DNA of 10,336 bases. Source: Betaproteobacteria bacterium (GTDB lineage: Bacteria; Pseudomonadota; Gammaproteobacteria; Burkholderiales; SG8-39). Location: the NCBI GenBank assembly GCA_009693345.1, contig SHXL01000090.1, forward strand, positions 1-10,336. Reading direction: 5' to 3'. The position numbers and the translations under genes are program-made. Of the stretch, positions 1 to 6,390 are shown piece after piece. Position 1 is the first letter of the stretch, and the number at the start of each line of letters is the position of its first letter. Below the pieces are notes generated by a model. That model did no database searches, was not told the origin of the DNA, and was given only the letters and a program-made list of their open reading frames with translations.

Positions 1-255
1 GGGGGCGCACCACGTCGCCCAGAAATTGCATACGAGGATTCGGCCCTGCCACTCGCTCAGCCTGCGCGGTCGCCCGGCGAGGTCGACCAAGCTCGCCGAG
101 CGCAGGGCGATGTTTCCGGTGGCTGCGCCCTCGCCCACCCCCACCCCGCTCCCGTTCGTCGATGGCAGCAGGATCGGACCAAGTAGAAAGCCGGCCGCGG
201 CTGCGGCCACGCCGGCGGCACCGAGGATCAGCGCTTCACGACGGCCGGGCGTCAT
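1..255 (-). CDS. TlpA/ResA-like membrane-anchored thiol-disulfide oxidoreductase, N-terminal 85 residues (runs off the window)
   Basis: Reading the minus strand from an ATG at 255-253 gives 85 codons open to the window edge. Residues 9-30 form one hydrophobic Ala/Leu/Gly-rich helix that would act as a signal anchor, with a twin Arg (R5-R6) just before it. Residues 31-47 are a Gly/Val-rich linker. From about residue 50 the sequence looks like the start of a TlpA-type thioredoxin fold, with LSEWQGR followed by the hallmark NFWATWCAP (Cys at 83); the second active-site Cys would fall just past the window edge. Such proteins reduce disulfides on the outer face of the inner membrane, often in cytochrome c maturation, but the substrate cannot be told here. 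The start overlaps the end of the upstream minus-strand gene by 20 bases, suggesting co-transcription and translational coupling. The family is clear from the motif; the gene is incomplete. Confidence 0.88.
   Translation of the reverse strand, partial: MTPGRREALILGAAGVAAAAAGFLLGPILLPSTNGSGVGVGEGAATGNIALRSASLVDLAGRPRRLSEWQGRILVCNFWATWCAP
128..153 (-). other. Putative G-quadruplex motif in the coding strand of the TlpA-like gene
   Basis: On the minus strand, five runs of three or more G lie in 26 bases: GGG (153-151), GGGG (147-144), GGGGG (142-138), GGG (136-134) and GGG (130-128). The loops between them are 3, 1, 1 and 3 bases. This satisfies the usual G3+N1-7 rule with one spare run. It sits on the sense strand, so the mRNA carries it too, inside the codons for the Gly/Val-rich linker between membrane anchor and thioredoxin domain. 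Folding and function are not shown; the motif itself is read directly. Confidence 0.6.
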
Positions 256-874
256 CCGCCGATTCCCCGGGCCCGATGTCGACCAATGCGCGCACTTGCG
301 CGATTCCGGCGCGTAGCGTCACCCGGCCCGCAGGCCTGGTTTTCAGCGCCGAGCGCTCGTCGCGCGGGTCGAACACCGACAGGCGCAGCGGCACACCCTG
401 CCAGTCGAGGGAAATCACGGCCACGGCGCGAGCGCGAGCGCCGATATAGCGCCTCTCGTCGCTGGCTTCGTAGGGGAAATTGCCGTCGATGAGAAACAGC
501 TCGACCTCCTTGGTGCTTTCCGGGAACAGCTGCAACTCGATTTCGGCATAAGGCCCGGCGGTGCCCGCGAGCACCGGTCCGGTCAAATAGGGATTGAAGC
601 GCTCCAGGGAGCGCATCGCCTGGAGCGCGAGGCTGCGCAGCTCGGCGACGCGTTCCGGATGCTCATCGGCCTGGTACAACGCCAGGTAGGCGAGCAGTTC
701 GGCTTCGATTTCGTCGTTGCCGGGAAGCGCCTCCGTATTGGCGGCACCCAGCCCACGAGCGGCCTTGCGTTTGGCGAGCGCGAAGTCGTTGATGCCGTCC
801 TCTGCCATGAGGCGGGCCGCCGCGGCCGCGATACGCGCCCGCATGCCGTTTTGCCGCGCGCTGTTGCGGCTCAT
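236..874 (-). CDS. Uncharacterised conserved-type protein with a nucleotidyltransferase-like motif (212 aa)
   Basis: I do not recognise a named gene. The frame is open further upstream (to 931), but the ATG at 874-872 is the better start because the longer form would run to within a few bases of the divergent mpl start. No clear Shine-Dalgarno is seen. Residues 11-45 are basic and helical (RARIAAAAARLMAEDG), superficially like a TetR-type N-terminal helix, but no full helix-turn-helix repressor architecture follows. Residues 95-130 hold YLTGPVLAGTAG and EIELQLF, resembling the G-[ST]-xn-[DE]-h-[DE]-h signature of minimal nucleotidyltransferases, with Glu where Asp is usual. Residues 145-170 look like beta strands (AVAVISLDW, PLRLSVFD). 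There is no signal peptide or membrane segment, so it is probably cytoplasmic. It overlaps the TlpA-like gene by 20 bases and is divergent from mpl. Codon use looks like that of its neighbours, so it is very likely a real gene; its function is unknown. Confidence 0.8.
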   Translation of the reverse strand: MSRNSARQNGMRARIAAAAARLMAEDGINDFALAKRKAARGLGAANTEALPGNDEIEAELLAYLALYQADEHPERVAELRSLALQAMRSLERFNPYLTGPVLAGTAGPYAEIELQLFPESTKEVELFLIDGNFPYEASDERRYIGARARAVAVISLDWQGVPLRLSVFDPRDERSALKTRPAGRVTLRAGIAQVRALVDIGPGESADDARPS

Positions 875-936
875 GGGCGATGATAGCGCAGCGCTCGCGT
901 ACAATCGCTGCCTTCCCCCGTCCGGCAGCATTCGCA
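875..936 (+). promoter_or_regulatory. Divergent intergenic region with candidate mpl promoter
   Basis: The 62 bases between the minus-strand ATG at 874 and the mpl GTG at 937 must hold at least one promoter. TACAAT at 900-905 is a good -10 candidate for mpl, placing transcription start near 912 and leaving a leader of about 25 bases. No convincing -35 lies 16-18 bases upstream. For the minus strand, TATCAT (complement of 879-884) could be a -10, but it sits so close to the ATG that the transcript would be leaderless or nearly so. A short inverted repeat, AGCGC-A-GCGCT at 885-895, lies between the two elements. This assignment is by eye only. Confidence 0.4.
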
Positions 937-2286
937 GTGCATCTCCACATCCTCGGCGTCTGCGGCACTTTCATGGGCGGCATTGCGGCCATCGCGAAAC
1001 AAGCTGGATTTCGCGTGACCGGCTGCGACGCCAATGTCTATCCGCCGATGAGCGACCAGCTAAGCGCGCTGGGTATCGAGTTGATCGAAGGATACGGCGC
1101 GGGCCAGTTGCGTCTGACACCGGATCTTTGGGTGGTCGGTAACGTCGTAACCCGGGGCAACCCGCTGATGGAGGCGATCCTCGACCGCGGCGACCGGTAT
1201 GTCTCCGGCCCGCAGTGGCTTGCCGAGCACTTGTTGATTGATAAGTGGGTACTGGCTGTTGCCGGAACCCATGGAAAGACGACCACATCTTCAATCCTGG
1301 CCTGGATCCTCAAGTGTGCAGGCGAGGAGCCTGGGTTCCTTATCGGCGGCATTGCCCCGGATCTGGAAGTTTCGGCCCGATCAAGCCAGTCCCGGTACTT
1401 TGTGATCGAGGCGGACGAATACGATACCGCCTTCTTTGATAAGCGCTCCAAGTTTGTGCATTACCGGCCAAAGACCGCGATTCTGAATAACCTCGAGTTC
1501 GATCATGCTGACATCTTCGGTGATCTTGCAGAGATTGAGCGTCAATTTCATCATTTAGTACGTACTTTGCCGGGTACCGGTCGAATCATTGTAAACGGCC
1601 AGGATGTCGCGTTACAGCGGGTTCTTGCGCAAGGATGCTGGACGCCGACGGAGGTCTTTGGCACCGCGGCTGGCTGGGAGACCGGGGTCCCGGACGGCGC
1701 GGGGAGCTTCGAAATTGCGTGGCAGGGCAGGGGGGTTGGCCGGCTCAAGTGGGGCATGCCGGGGCAATTCAACCGGCTGAACGCGCTTGCCGCGATCGCA
1801 GCAGCACGCCATGCCGGCGTCGCGCCCGAAACCGCGATCGAAGCACTCTCCAGGTTCAGGGGCGTCCGGCGCCGGCTCGAGTTGAAAGGCAAGGTCCGCG
1901 GCATCGCGGTGTATGACGACTTCGCGCATCACCCGACGGCAATCCGCGAAACCATCGCCGGGCTGCGCCAGTCGCAGCGCGACGGCCGCATCATCGCAGT
2001 ATTTGAGCCGCGCTCGAACACCCTCAGGAAAGGCATCATGAAAGACGCGCTTGCGGGCAGTCTTGCAGGGGCCGATCGAGCATATGTCTACAGTGCCGGC
2101 CTTTCCTGGGATGCCGGATCGGTGTTTGCGCCGCTTGGGCCGCGCGCCCGTTGCGATTCGGATCTGGACGCGCTGGTCGCCGCGATCGCCGCCGACGCCC
2201 GGGATGGCGACCGGATTGTGGTGATGTCGAACGGTGGCTTCGGCGGCATCCACCAGAAGCTGCTCGCGGCGCTTCGGCAGAATTGA
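937..2286 (+). CDS. mpl: UDP-N-acetylmuramate:L-alanyl-gamma-D-glutamyl-meso-diaminopimelate ligase (449 aa)
   Basis: Mpl recycles murein: it joins the tripeptide L-Ala-gamma-D-Glu-mDAP, recovered from old wall, to UDP-MurNAc using ATP in the cytoplasm. All three Mur-ligase domains are visible. The N-terminal UDP-binding part begins HILGVCGTFMGG (residues 3-14) and continues with DANVYPPMSDQL. The central ATP-binding P-loop is AGTHGKTTT (109-117). The C-terminal side has YDDFAHHPTA (326-335), which distinguishes Mpl from MurC, followed by FEPRSNTLRKG and SNGGFGGIHQKLL near the end. Length fits the family (about 450-460 aa). The frame is open back to an ATG at 880, but the GTG at 937 puts HILG at residues 3-6, as in E. 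coli Mpl, so the longer form is rejected; the Shine-Dalgarno is weak. The yqiA-like gene follows after 7 bases. The stretch around 1230-1600 is visibly less GC-rich than the rest of the gene. Confidence 0.97.
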   Translation: MHLHILGVCGTFMGGIAAIAKQAGFRVTGCDANVYPPMSDQLSALGIELIEGYGAGQLRLTPDLWVVGNVVTRGNPLMEAILDRGDRYVSGPQWLAEHLLIDKWVLAVAGTHGKTTTSSILAWILKCAGEEPGFLIGGIAPDLEVSARSSQSRYFVIEADEYDTAFFDKRSKFVHYRPKTAILNNLEFDHADIFGDLAEIERQFHHLVRTLPGTGRIIVNGQDVALQRVLAQGCWTPTEVFGTAAGWETGVPDGAGSFEIAWQGRGVGRLKWGMPGQFNRLNALAAIAAARHAGVAPETAIEALSRFRGVRRRLELKGKVRGIAVYDDFAHHPTAIRETIAGLRQSQRDGRIIAVFEPRSNTLRKGIMKDALAGSLAGADRAYVYSAGLSWDAGSVFAPLGPRARCDSDLDALVAAIAADARDGDRIVVMSNGGFGGIHQKLLAALRQN

Positions 2287-2293
2287 TCCGGCG

Positions 2294-2869
2294 ATGCTCG
2301 TCTATCTGCACGGTTTTAACAGTTCGCCCGCCTCCCACAAGGCGCAGCTGATGAAGGCCTGCCTGGAGAATCGGGGACTGGCGCATCTTTACGCCTGCCC
2401 TGCGTTGCCCGATACGCCGCGCGAAGCGATCCGCGCAATCGAGGCCGCAATCGCAGGCCGGGATACGGGCGCCGTCACATTTCTGGGCAGCTCGCTTGGC
2501 GGCTTCTATGCCACCTATCTCGCGGAAGAGCTTGGCTGCCGCGCCGTACTCGTCAATCCGGCGATCACGCCGCATGTCGGACTCGAGGCATACCTCGGAA
2601 TGCAGAAGAACCTGCATACCGGCGCGCCCTACGAGCTGACCCGCGCGCATCTCGAAGGCTGGCGCGCGCTATTGGTCGAGCGCATCGAAACGGAGCGCTA
2701 CCTTCTGCTGCTGGAAACCGGCGACGAGGTACTCGACTGGCGCGCAGCGGCACGCAAATACGAGGGAGCGCGTACGGTGATCCGCGACGGCGGCGACCAC
2801 TCGTTGCACAGTTTTCCCGAGCACATCGGGCGCATCCTCGAGTTCGCCGGGATAGGTGCGCAAGCATGA
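2294..2869 (+). CDS. yqiA: YqiA-family alpha/beta-hydrolase, probable esterase (191 aa)
   Basis: This is a compact alpha/beta hydrolase of the YqiA (UPF0227-like) type; the E. coli member is a small cytoplasmic esterase acting on short acyl esters and thioesters, natural substrate unknown. The ATG at 2294 starts directly with MLVYLHGFNSSP, the family's N-terminal strand and oxyanion-hole region; the frame is open further upstream, inside mpl, but that part does not look like the family. The nucleophile elbow is GSSLGG with Ser67, the probable acid is Asp144 in ETGDEVLDW, and the catalytic His is His169 in GGDHSLHSF. There is no signal peptide. Length matches the E. coli protein (about 193 aa). 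It lies 7 bases after mpl, and its TGA overlaps the ATG of the next gene as ATGA, so it is probably co-transcribed and translationally coupled to the ribonuclease. The family is confident; the physiological role is not. Confidence 0.92.
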   Translation: MLVYLHGFNSSPASHKAQLMKACLENRGLAHLYACPALPDTPREAIRAIEAAIAGRDTGAVTFLGSSLGGFYATYLAEELGCRAVLVNPAITPHVGLEAYLGMQKNLHTGAPYELTRAHLEGWRALLVERIETERYLLLLETGDEVLDWRAAARKYEGARTVIRDGGDHSLHSFPEHIGRILEFAGIGAQA

Positions 2870-4728
2870 ACGTCCTGTACGAGGAGGAGGGCGATTACAA
2901 GACTGGCACGGTGCTCTCGCAAAGCCCCGCCTCCTACCAGATCGAAAGTCCGCACGGACGCCGCTCCAAGATCAAGGCCGCCAGCGTGGTCTTCAGTTTC
3001 GAGCGGCCCTCGGCTGCGGAATTGCTCGCCGAAGCGCGCAAGTTCGCCGACGGCCTGGACACGGATTTCCTCTGGCAATGCCGCAAGGGGGCCGAGTTCG
3101 GCTTTCAGGACCTGGCCCGTGATTACGTCGGCCACGATCCGCTGGCCGTGGAGAGCGCCGGAGTGTTGCTGAAGCTGCATTCGGCGCCGATTTATTTTTA
3201 CCGCCGGGGGCGAGGGCGCTTCCAGGCGGCGCCGGAGGACACGCTCAAGCTCGCGCTGGCCGGCGTGGAGAAAAAGAAGCGCCTGCAGGAGACAATCGCC
3301 AATTGGGCCGGGCAGCTCGGGCGCTTCGAATGCCCGCCCGAGATCGCGCGCCTGCGCGAGGAACTGCTCTACTCGCCGGACCGCGCCAAACCGGAGACCA
3401 AGGCGCTGGAGCAGGCCTGCGCCCAGTCCGGCCTGACCACGGCGCGCCTGTTCGAGCGCTGCGGCCTGCTCGGCGACAGCCATGAGTATCACCTTGGGCG
3501 CTTCGTGCACGAGTTCTATCCGAAGGGCACCGGTTTCCCGGTGCACGAAACGCCCGTGCCGCCCGACGACCTGCCGCTCGCCGAATGTGCGGCCTTCAGC
3601 CTGGACGACATCGGCACCACGGAGATCGATGACGCATTCTCGGTCACGCGAGTGTCGGACGACGAACTGCGCATTGGCATTCATATCGCCGCGCCGGGTC
3701 TGGCGTTCGCGCCCGGCTCGACGCTCGATGCCATCGCGCGCGAACGGCTTTCGACCGCCTACATGCCGGGATGCAAATTCACCATGCTGCCCGACGATGC
3801 CGTGGCATGTCTGTCGCTGGACGCGGGCCGCGAGCGGCCGGTCGTGTCGCTCTATCTGAACGTAGGGGCGGGGGATTTTTCGCTGCGCGGCCGGCATACG
3901 AAACTGGAGCGCGTGAAGGTGGCCGCCAACCTGCGCCATGCCGAACACGATGCGCTGAATGCTGCCTTCGAGGCAGGCGGGGCAGACCCAGATTTACTCG
4001 GGTTTGCCTTCGAAGGAGAACTGCATACGCTGTGGCAAGTGGCGCTGGCGCTCGAAAAGCGCCGCGGCAAGCCGAGCGTCAACAGCGCCAATCTCGATTA
4101 CCTCTTCCGCGTGGAGGACGGGCGCGTGGCGATAGAGGCGCGCAAGCGCGGCGCGCCGCTCGACAAGCTCGTCTCCGAACTCATGATTTTCGCCAACACC
4201 GCCTGGGGCGAACAGCTTGCCGAAAAGGACATCGCTGGCATCTATCGCGTGCAGTCTTCCGGCAAGGTGAGGCTGAGCGTGCATGCGGAGATGCACGAAG
4301 GCCTGGGCGTGTCGTCCTATTGCTGGATGACCTCGCCGCTGCGCCGCTATGTGGACCTCGTCAACCAGTGGCAGCTGGCGGCCGGATTGCGCGGCCGGCG
4401 TCCGCCCTTTGCGCGCAACACCGAAGCGCTGCTCGCGGCACTGCGAGCATTCGAAGTGACGACCGCCGGTTATGACGAGCATCAGCGCGCGATGGAGAAA
4501 TACTGGTGCTTGCGCTGGCTCGTGCAGGAACGGCTTGCAGAGGCCGAAGGCGTGGTGCTGCGCGAGAACCTGGTGCGTTTCGACCGCCTGCCGCTGGTTG
4601 TGCGCGTGCCCTCGCTGCCTGAGCTGGACGCAGGCACGCGCGTGCGCCTGGCGCTCGGACCGCCCGACCTGATCGGACGCACTTTGGAATGCAGCTGGCA
4701 TGAGACGCTGGGGCAGGTTTCGTTGTAA
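2866..4728 (+). CDS. RNB-domain 3'-5' exoribonuclease, RNase II family (620 aa)
   Basis: RNase II/R enzymes degrade RNA processively from the 3' end in the cytoplasm. Here the N-terminal part (about 1-200) is a divergent RNA-binding/winged-helix region that I cannot match to the cold-shock domains of E. coli RNase II. The RNB catalytic domain spans roughly 230-545. Its metal site is LDDIGTTEIDDAF, with D247, E253, D255 and D256 aligning to E. coli RNase II D201, D207, D209 and D210; the second position is Glu, not Asp. The catalytic Arg is R493 in TSPLRRYVDLVNQ. The C-terminal 60 residues look like a small S1/OB fold (EGVVLRENLVRF, then TRVRLALG). Length is close to RNase II (644 aa). AGGTG at 2854-2858 is a suitable Shine-Dalgarno for the ATG at 2866, which also overlaps the previous stop. 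The family is certain; whether the physiological role is that of RNase II, RNase R or neither is open, so no symbol is given. Confidence 0.93.
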   Translation: MNVLYEEEGDYKTGTVLSQSPASYQIESPHGRRSKIKAASVVFSFERPSAAELLAEARKFADGLDTDFLWQCRKGAEFGFQDLARDYVGHDPLAVESAGVLLKLHSAPIYFYRRGRGRFQAAPEDTLKLALAGVEKKKRLQETIANWAGQLGRFECPPEIARLREELLYSPDRAKPETKALEQACAQSGLTTARLFERCGLLGDSHEYHLGRFVHEFYPKGTGFPVHETPVPPDDLPLAECAAFSLDDIGTTEIDDAFSVTRVSDDELRIGIHIAAPGLAFAPGSTLDAIARERLSTAYMPGCKFTMLPDDAVACLSLDAGRERPVVSLYLNVGAGDFSLRGRHTKLERVKVAANLRHAEHDALNAAFEAGGADPDLLGFAFEGELHTLWQVALALEKRRGKPSVNSANLDYLFRVEDGRVAIEARKRGAPLDKLVSELMIFANTAWGEQLAEKDIAGIYRVQSSGKVRLSVHAEMHEGLGVSSYCWMTSPLRRYVDLVNQWQLAAGLRGRRPPFARNTEALLAALRAFEVTTAGYDEHQRAMEKYWCLRWLVQERLAEAEGVVLRENLVRFDRLPLVVRVPSLPELDAGTRVRLALGPPDLIGRTLECSWHETLGQVSL

Positions 4729-4733
4729 AAGCC

Positions 4734-4773
4734 TAAAATGGCAGCAGAACTTTGCCGTCCGAGGTGAATTTGC
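4734..4773 (+). promoter_or_regulatory. Possible internal promoter and start region of the TonB-like gene
   Basis: TAAAAT at 4734-4739, just after the ribonuclease stop, resembles a -10 element; no good -35 is seen 17 bases upstream. If used, transcription would start near 4746. GAGG at 4761-4764 is the only Shine-Dalgarno-like sequence and is 5 bases before a TTG at 4770, so that TTG is a plausible true start. Two other in-frame starts, TTG 4752 and GTG 4764, lack one. An ATG at 4738 opens a nine-codon frame ending at the TGA at 4765-4767, which overlaps GTG 4764 as GTGA. Evidence is modest. Confidence 0.3.
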
Positions 4774-5678
4774 ACGGCATTACCGCGAACATACTGCTGG
4801 ATCCGCGCGAATACTGGAGCGGGCTTGATCGCCAGTCTCGCGTGCTGGCGATATCGATCGGGGCGTCGGTCCTGCTGCATGCGATTCTTCTGACGGTCCA
4901 TTTCCGCTTCCCGGAGGCACTGCGCTGGAAGTCGGCCAATCAGCCACTCGAAGTGATTCTGGTGAATGCAAAGACGCGCGAAAAGCCCTCGCACGCCAAG
5001 GCGCTCGCGCAAGCCAACCTGGATGGCGGCGGCAACACCGAAGAAAAACGGCGCGCAACCAGCGTCGCCCCGGTGACCAACCCGCGCAATCCCGGGCGCG
5101 ATCTGGCCGAGACGCAGCGCCGCCAGCGCGATCTGGAAGCGCAGCAGCAGAAGCTTCTGGCGCTCAATCGCGAGCAGGGCACGAAACTGCCGACGGAATC
5201 GCAGCGCCAGGCATCGGAGGAGGCTTCGCCGCAGGTTTCCGGGCGCGACATGGCGGAGCGGTCGCTGGCGATGCTCAACCTGCAGGCGCAGATCGCGCGC
5301 CAGGCGCAGGCCTACCAGAAGCGGCCGCGCAAACGCTTCATCGGCGCCAATGCCCGGGAATACCGCTTCGCGCAATACGAAGAAGACTGGCGCGGCAAGA
5401 TCGAGCGGGTGGGAACGCTCAACTATCCTGCCGAAGCACGCGGCAAGCTCTACGGCATGCTGCGCCTCATCGTGACGATTCGCCCCGACGGCAGCGTGGA
5501 GTCGATAGATCTCGACCGCTCTTCAGGCCTCAAGGTTCTCGACAGGGCCGCGTTCCGGATCGTGCAGATGGCGGCGCCCTTCGCTGCGTTTCCGGCCGAC
5601 ATCCGCAAGGACACCGACCTGCTGGTGATCACGCGAACCTGGTTCTTCGACCGGGGTGACAAGGTCTGGACTGAATAA
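4752..5678 (+). CDS. TonB-like periplasm-spanning protein (308 aa from the earliest start)
   Basis: TonB proteins pass energy from the inner-membrane ExbB/ExbD motor to outer-membrane receptors. The layout fits: a short cytoplasmic N-terminus, one membrane segment at about 31-50, a long periplasmic region, and a C-terminal TonB domain at about 212-300 containing TLNYPAEARGKLYG and VTIRPDGSVESI. The membrane helix carries S39-x3-H43, matching the S16/H20 pair that E. coli TonB needs for coupling. Unlike classic TonB, the spacer is not Pro/Lys-rich; residues 115-190 are rich in Gln, Arg, Ala and Glu and probably helical or coiled-coil. No exbB or exbD is nearby, so partners must be encoded elsewhere, or the protein has a TolA-like structural role. 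The start is uncertain (TTG 4752, GTG 4764 or TTG 4770); only the last has a Shine-Dalgarno-like GAGG. All three keep the membrane helix. The 3' end overlaps mtgA by 23 bases. Confidence 0.87.
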   Translation: MPSEVNLHGITANILLDPREYWSGLDRQSRVLAISIGASVLLHAILLTVHFRFPEALRWKSANQPLEVILVNAKTREKPSHAKALAQANLDGGGNTEEKRRATSVAPVTNPRNPGRDLAETQRRQRDLEAQQQKLLALNREQGTKLPTESQRQASEEASPQVSGRDMAERSLAMLNLQAQIARQAQAYQKRPRKRFIGANAREYRFAQYEEDWRGKIERVGTLNYPAEARGKLYGMLRLIVTIRPDGSVESIDLDRSSGLKVLDRAAFRIVQMAAPFAAFPADIRKDTDLLVITRTWFFDRGDKVWTE

Positions 5679-6390
5679 GCGCGTGCTGCGCGCCACGCGC
5701 ACCGCATGGAAGGTTTTCTGCTACAGCCTGGGTGCGCTGGTACTGGTCGTCGCCAGCGTGCAGTTCTGGTTCTACGCGCACGTCCTGTGGTGGCGGGTTT
5801 ATGAGCCCGCCACCACCGCGTTCATGGAATTGCGCGTCGAGCGCCTGCGCGAGAAGGATGCCAGAGCCAGGCTAGCGCACCAATGGGTTCCCTATGAGCG
5901 CATTTCTGCGCAGCTCAAGCGCGCCGTGGTTGCCGCCGAGGACGCGAAATTCGTCGGCCACGAGGGTTTCGACTGGGAAGCGATCTCCAGGGCGATGGAA
6001 AAAAATGAGAAGAAGGGCAGGGTGGTGTCCGGGGCCTCCACCATCAGCCAGCAGTTGGCAAAGAACCTGTTTCTTTCGGGCGAGCGATCTTGGTTGCGCA
6101 AGGGCCAGGAGGCCGTGATTACGTGGATGCTGGAGTCCACGCTCAGCAAGCGCCGCATTCTGGAGCTCTATCTCAATTACGCGGAGTGGGGCGAAGGGGT
6201 ATTCGGCGCTGAAGCGGCGGCGCGGCACCACTTTGGCATCAAAGCGGCGGCCCTGAACGCCGCGCAGGCGGCATTCCTGGCAGCGATCCTGCCCAGTCCG
6301 CGGCGCTACGAGCCGGGGCGTATCACGCCCTATGTCTCGGGCCGTATCGAGACGATACTGTCGCGCATGCCTGCCGCGCAGATCCCATGA
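5656..6390 (+). CDS. mtgA: Monofunctional peptidoglycan glycosyltransferase (244 aa)
   Basis: MtgA polymerises lipid II into glycan strands on the outer face of the inner membrane and lacks the transpeptidase domain of class A PBPs. A single membrane anchor lies at about residues 17-46. The GT51 domain follows with all main motifs: AVVAAEDAKFVGHEGFD with catalytic Glu95; GASTISQQLAKNLFL (126-140); and KRRILELYLNYAEWGEGVFG with the second conserved Glu170. AAFLAAILPSP lies near the end. The Trp in NYAEWG is typical of monofunctional enzymes. Length matches E. coli MtgA (242 aa). The GTG at 5656 overlaps the TonB-like gene by 23 bases; a second in-frame GTG at 5683 would remove nine residues before the anchor and start just past that gene's stop. 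Neither has a strong Shine-Dalgarno. The stop overlaps the mgtE start as ATGA. Together with mpl this gives the cluster a peptidoglycan theme. Confidence 0.96.
   Translation: MTRSGLNKRVLRATRTAWKVFCYSLGALVLVVASVQFWFYAHVLWWRVYEPATTAFMELRVERLREKDARARLAHQWVPYERISAQLKRAVVAAEDAKFVGHEGFDWEAISRAMEKNEKKGRVVSGASTISQQLAKNLFLSGERSWLRKGQEAVITWMLESTLSKRRILELYLNYAEWGEGVFGAEAAARHHFGIKAAALNAAQAAFLAAILPSPRRYEPGRITPYVSGRIETILSRMPAAQIP

Noticed and set aside
236..874. TetR-type regulator call for the uncharacterised gene
   Set aside because: Only a short N-terminal stretch is reminiscent of TetR helices; the rest has beta-strand character and a nucleotidyltransferase-like motif.
880..936. N-terminal extension of Mpl from an upstream ATG
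   Set aside because: The extra 19 residues precede the family's normal N-terminus and would cover the divergent promoter region; GTG 937 fits the E. coli protein.
2698..3948. A 416-codon open frame on the minus strand opposite the RNB ribonuclease gene
   Set aside because: Its translation is rich in Arg, Ala, Gln and Gly with no recognisable domain, and it mirrors the codon pattern of a clear ribonuclease on the other strand; such shadows are usual at high GC.
4482..5375. A 297-codon minus-strand frame across the ribonuclease/TonB-like junction
   Set aside because: It spans two well-supported plus-strand genes and has no motif of its own.
6340..6390. M-box or other Mg2+ riboswitch before mgtE
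   Set aside because: There is no untranslated leader; mgtE starts inside the mtgA stop codon.
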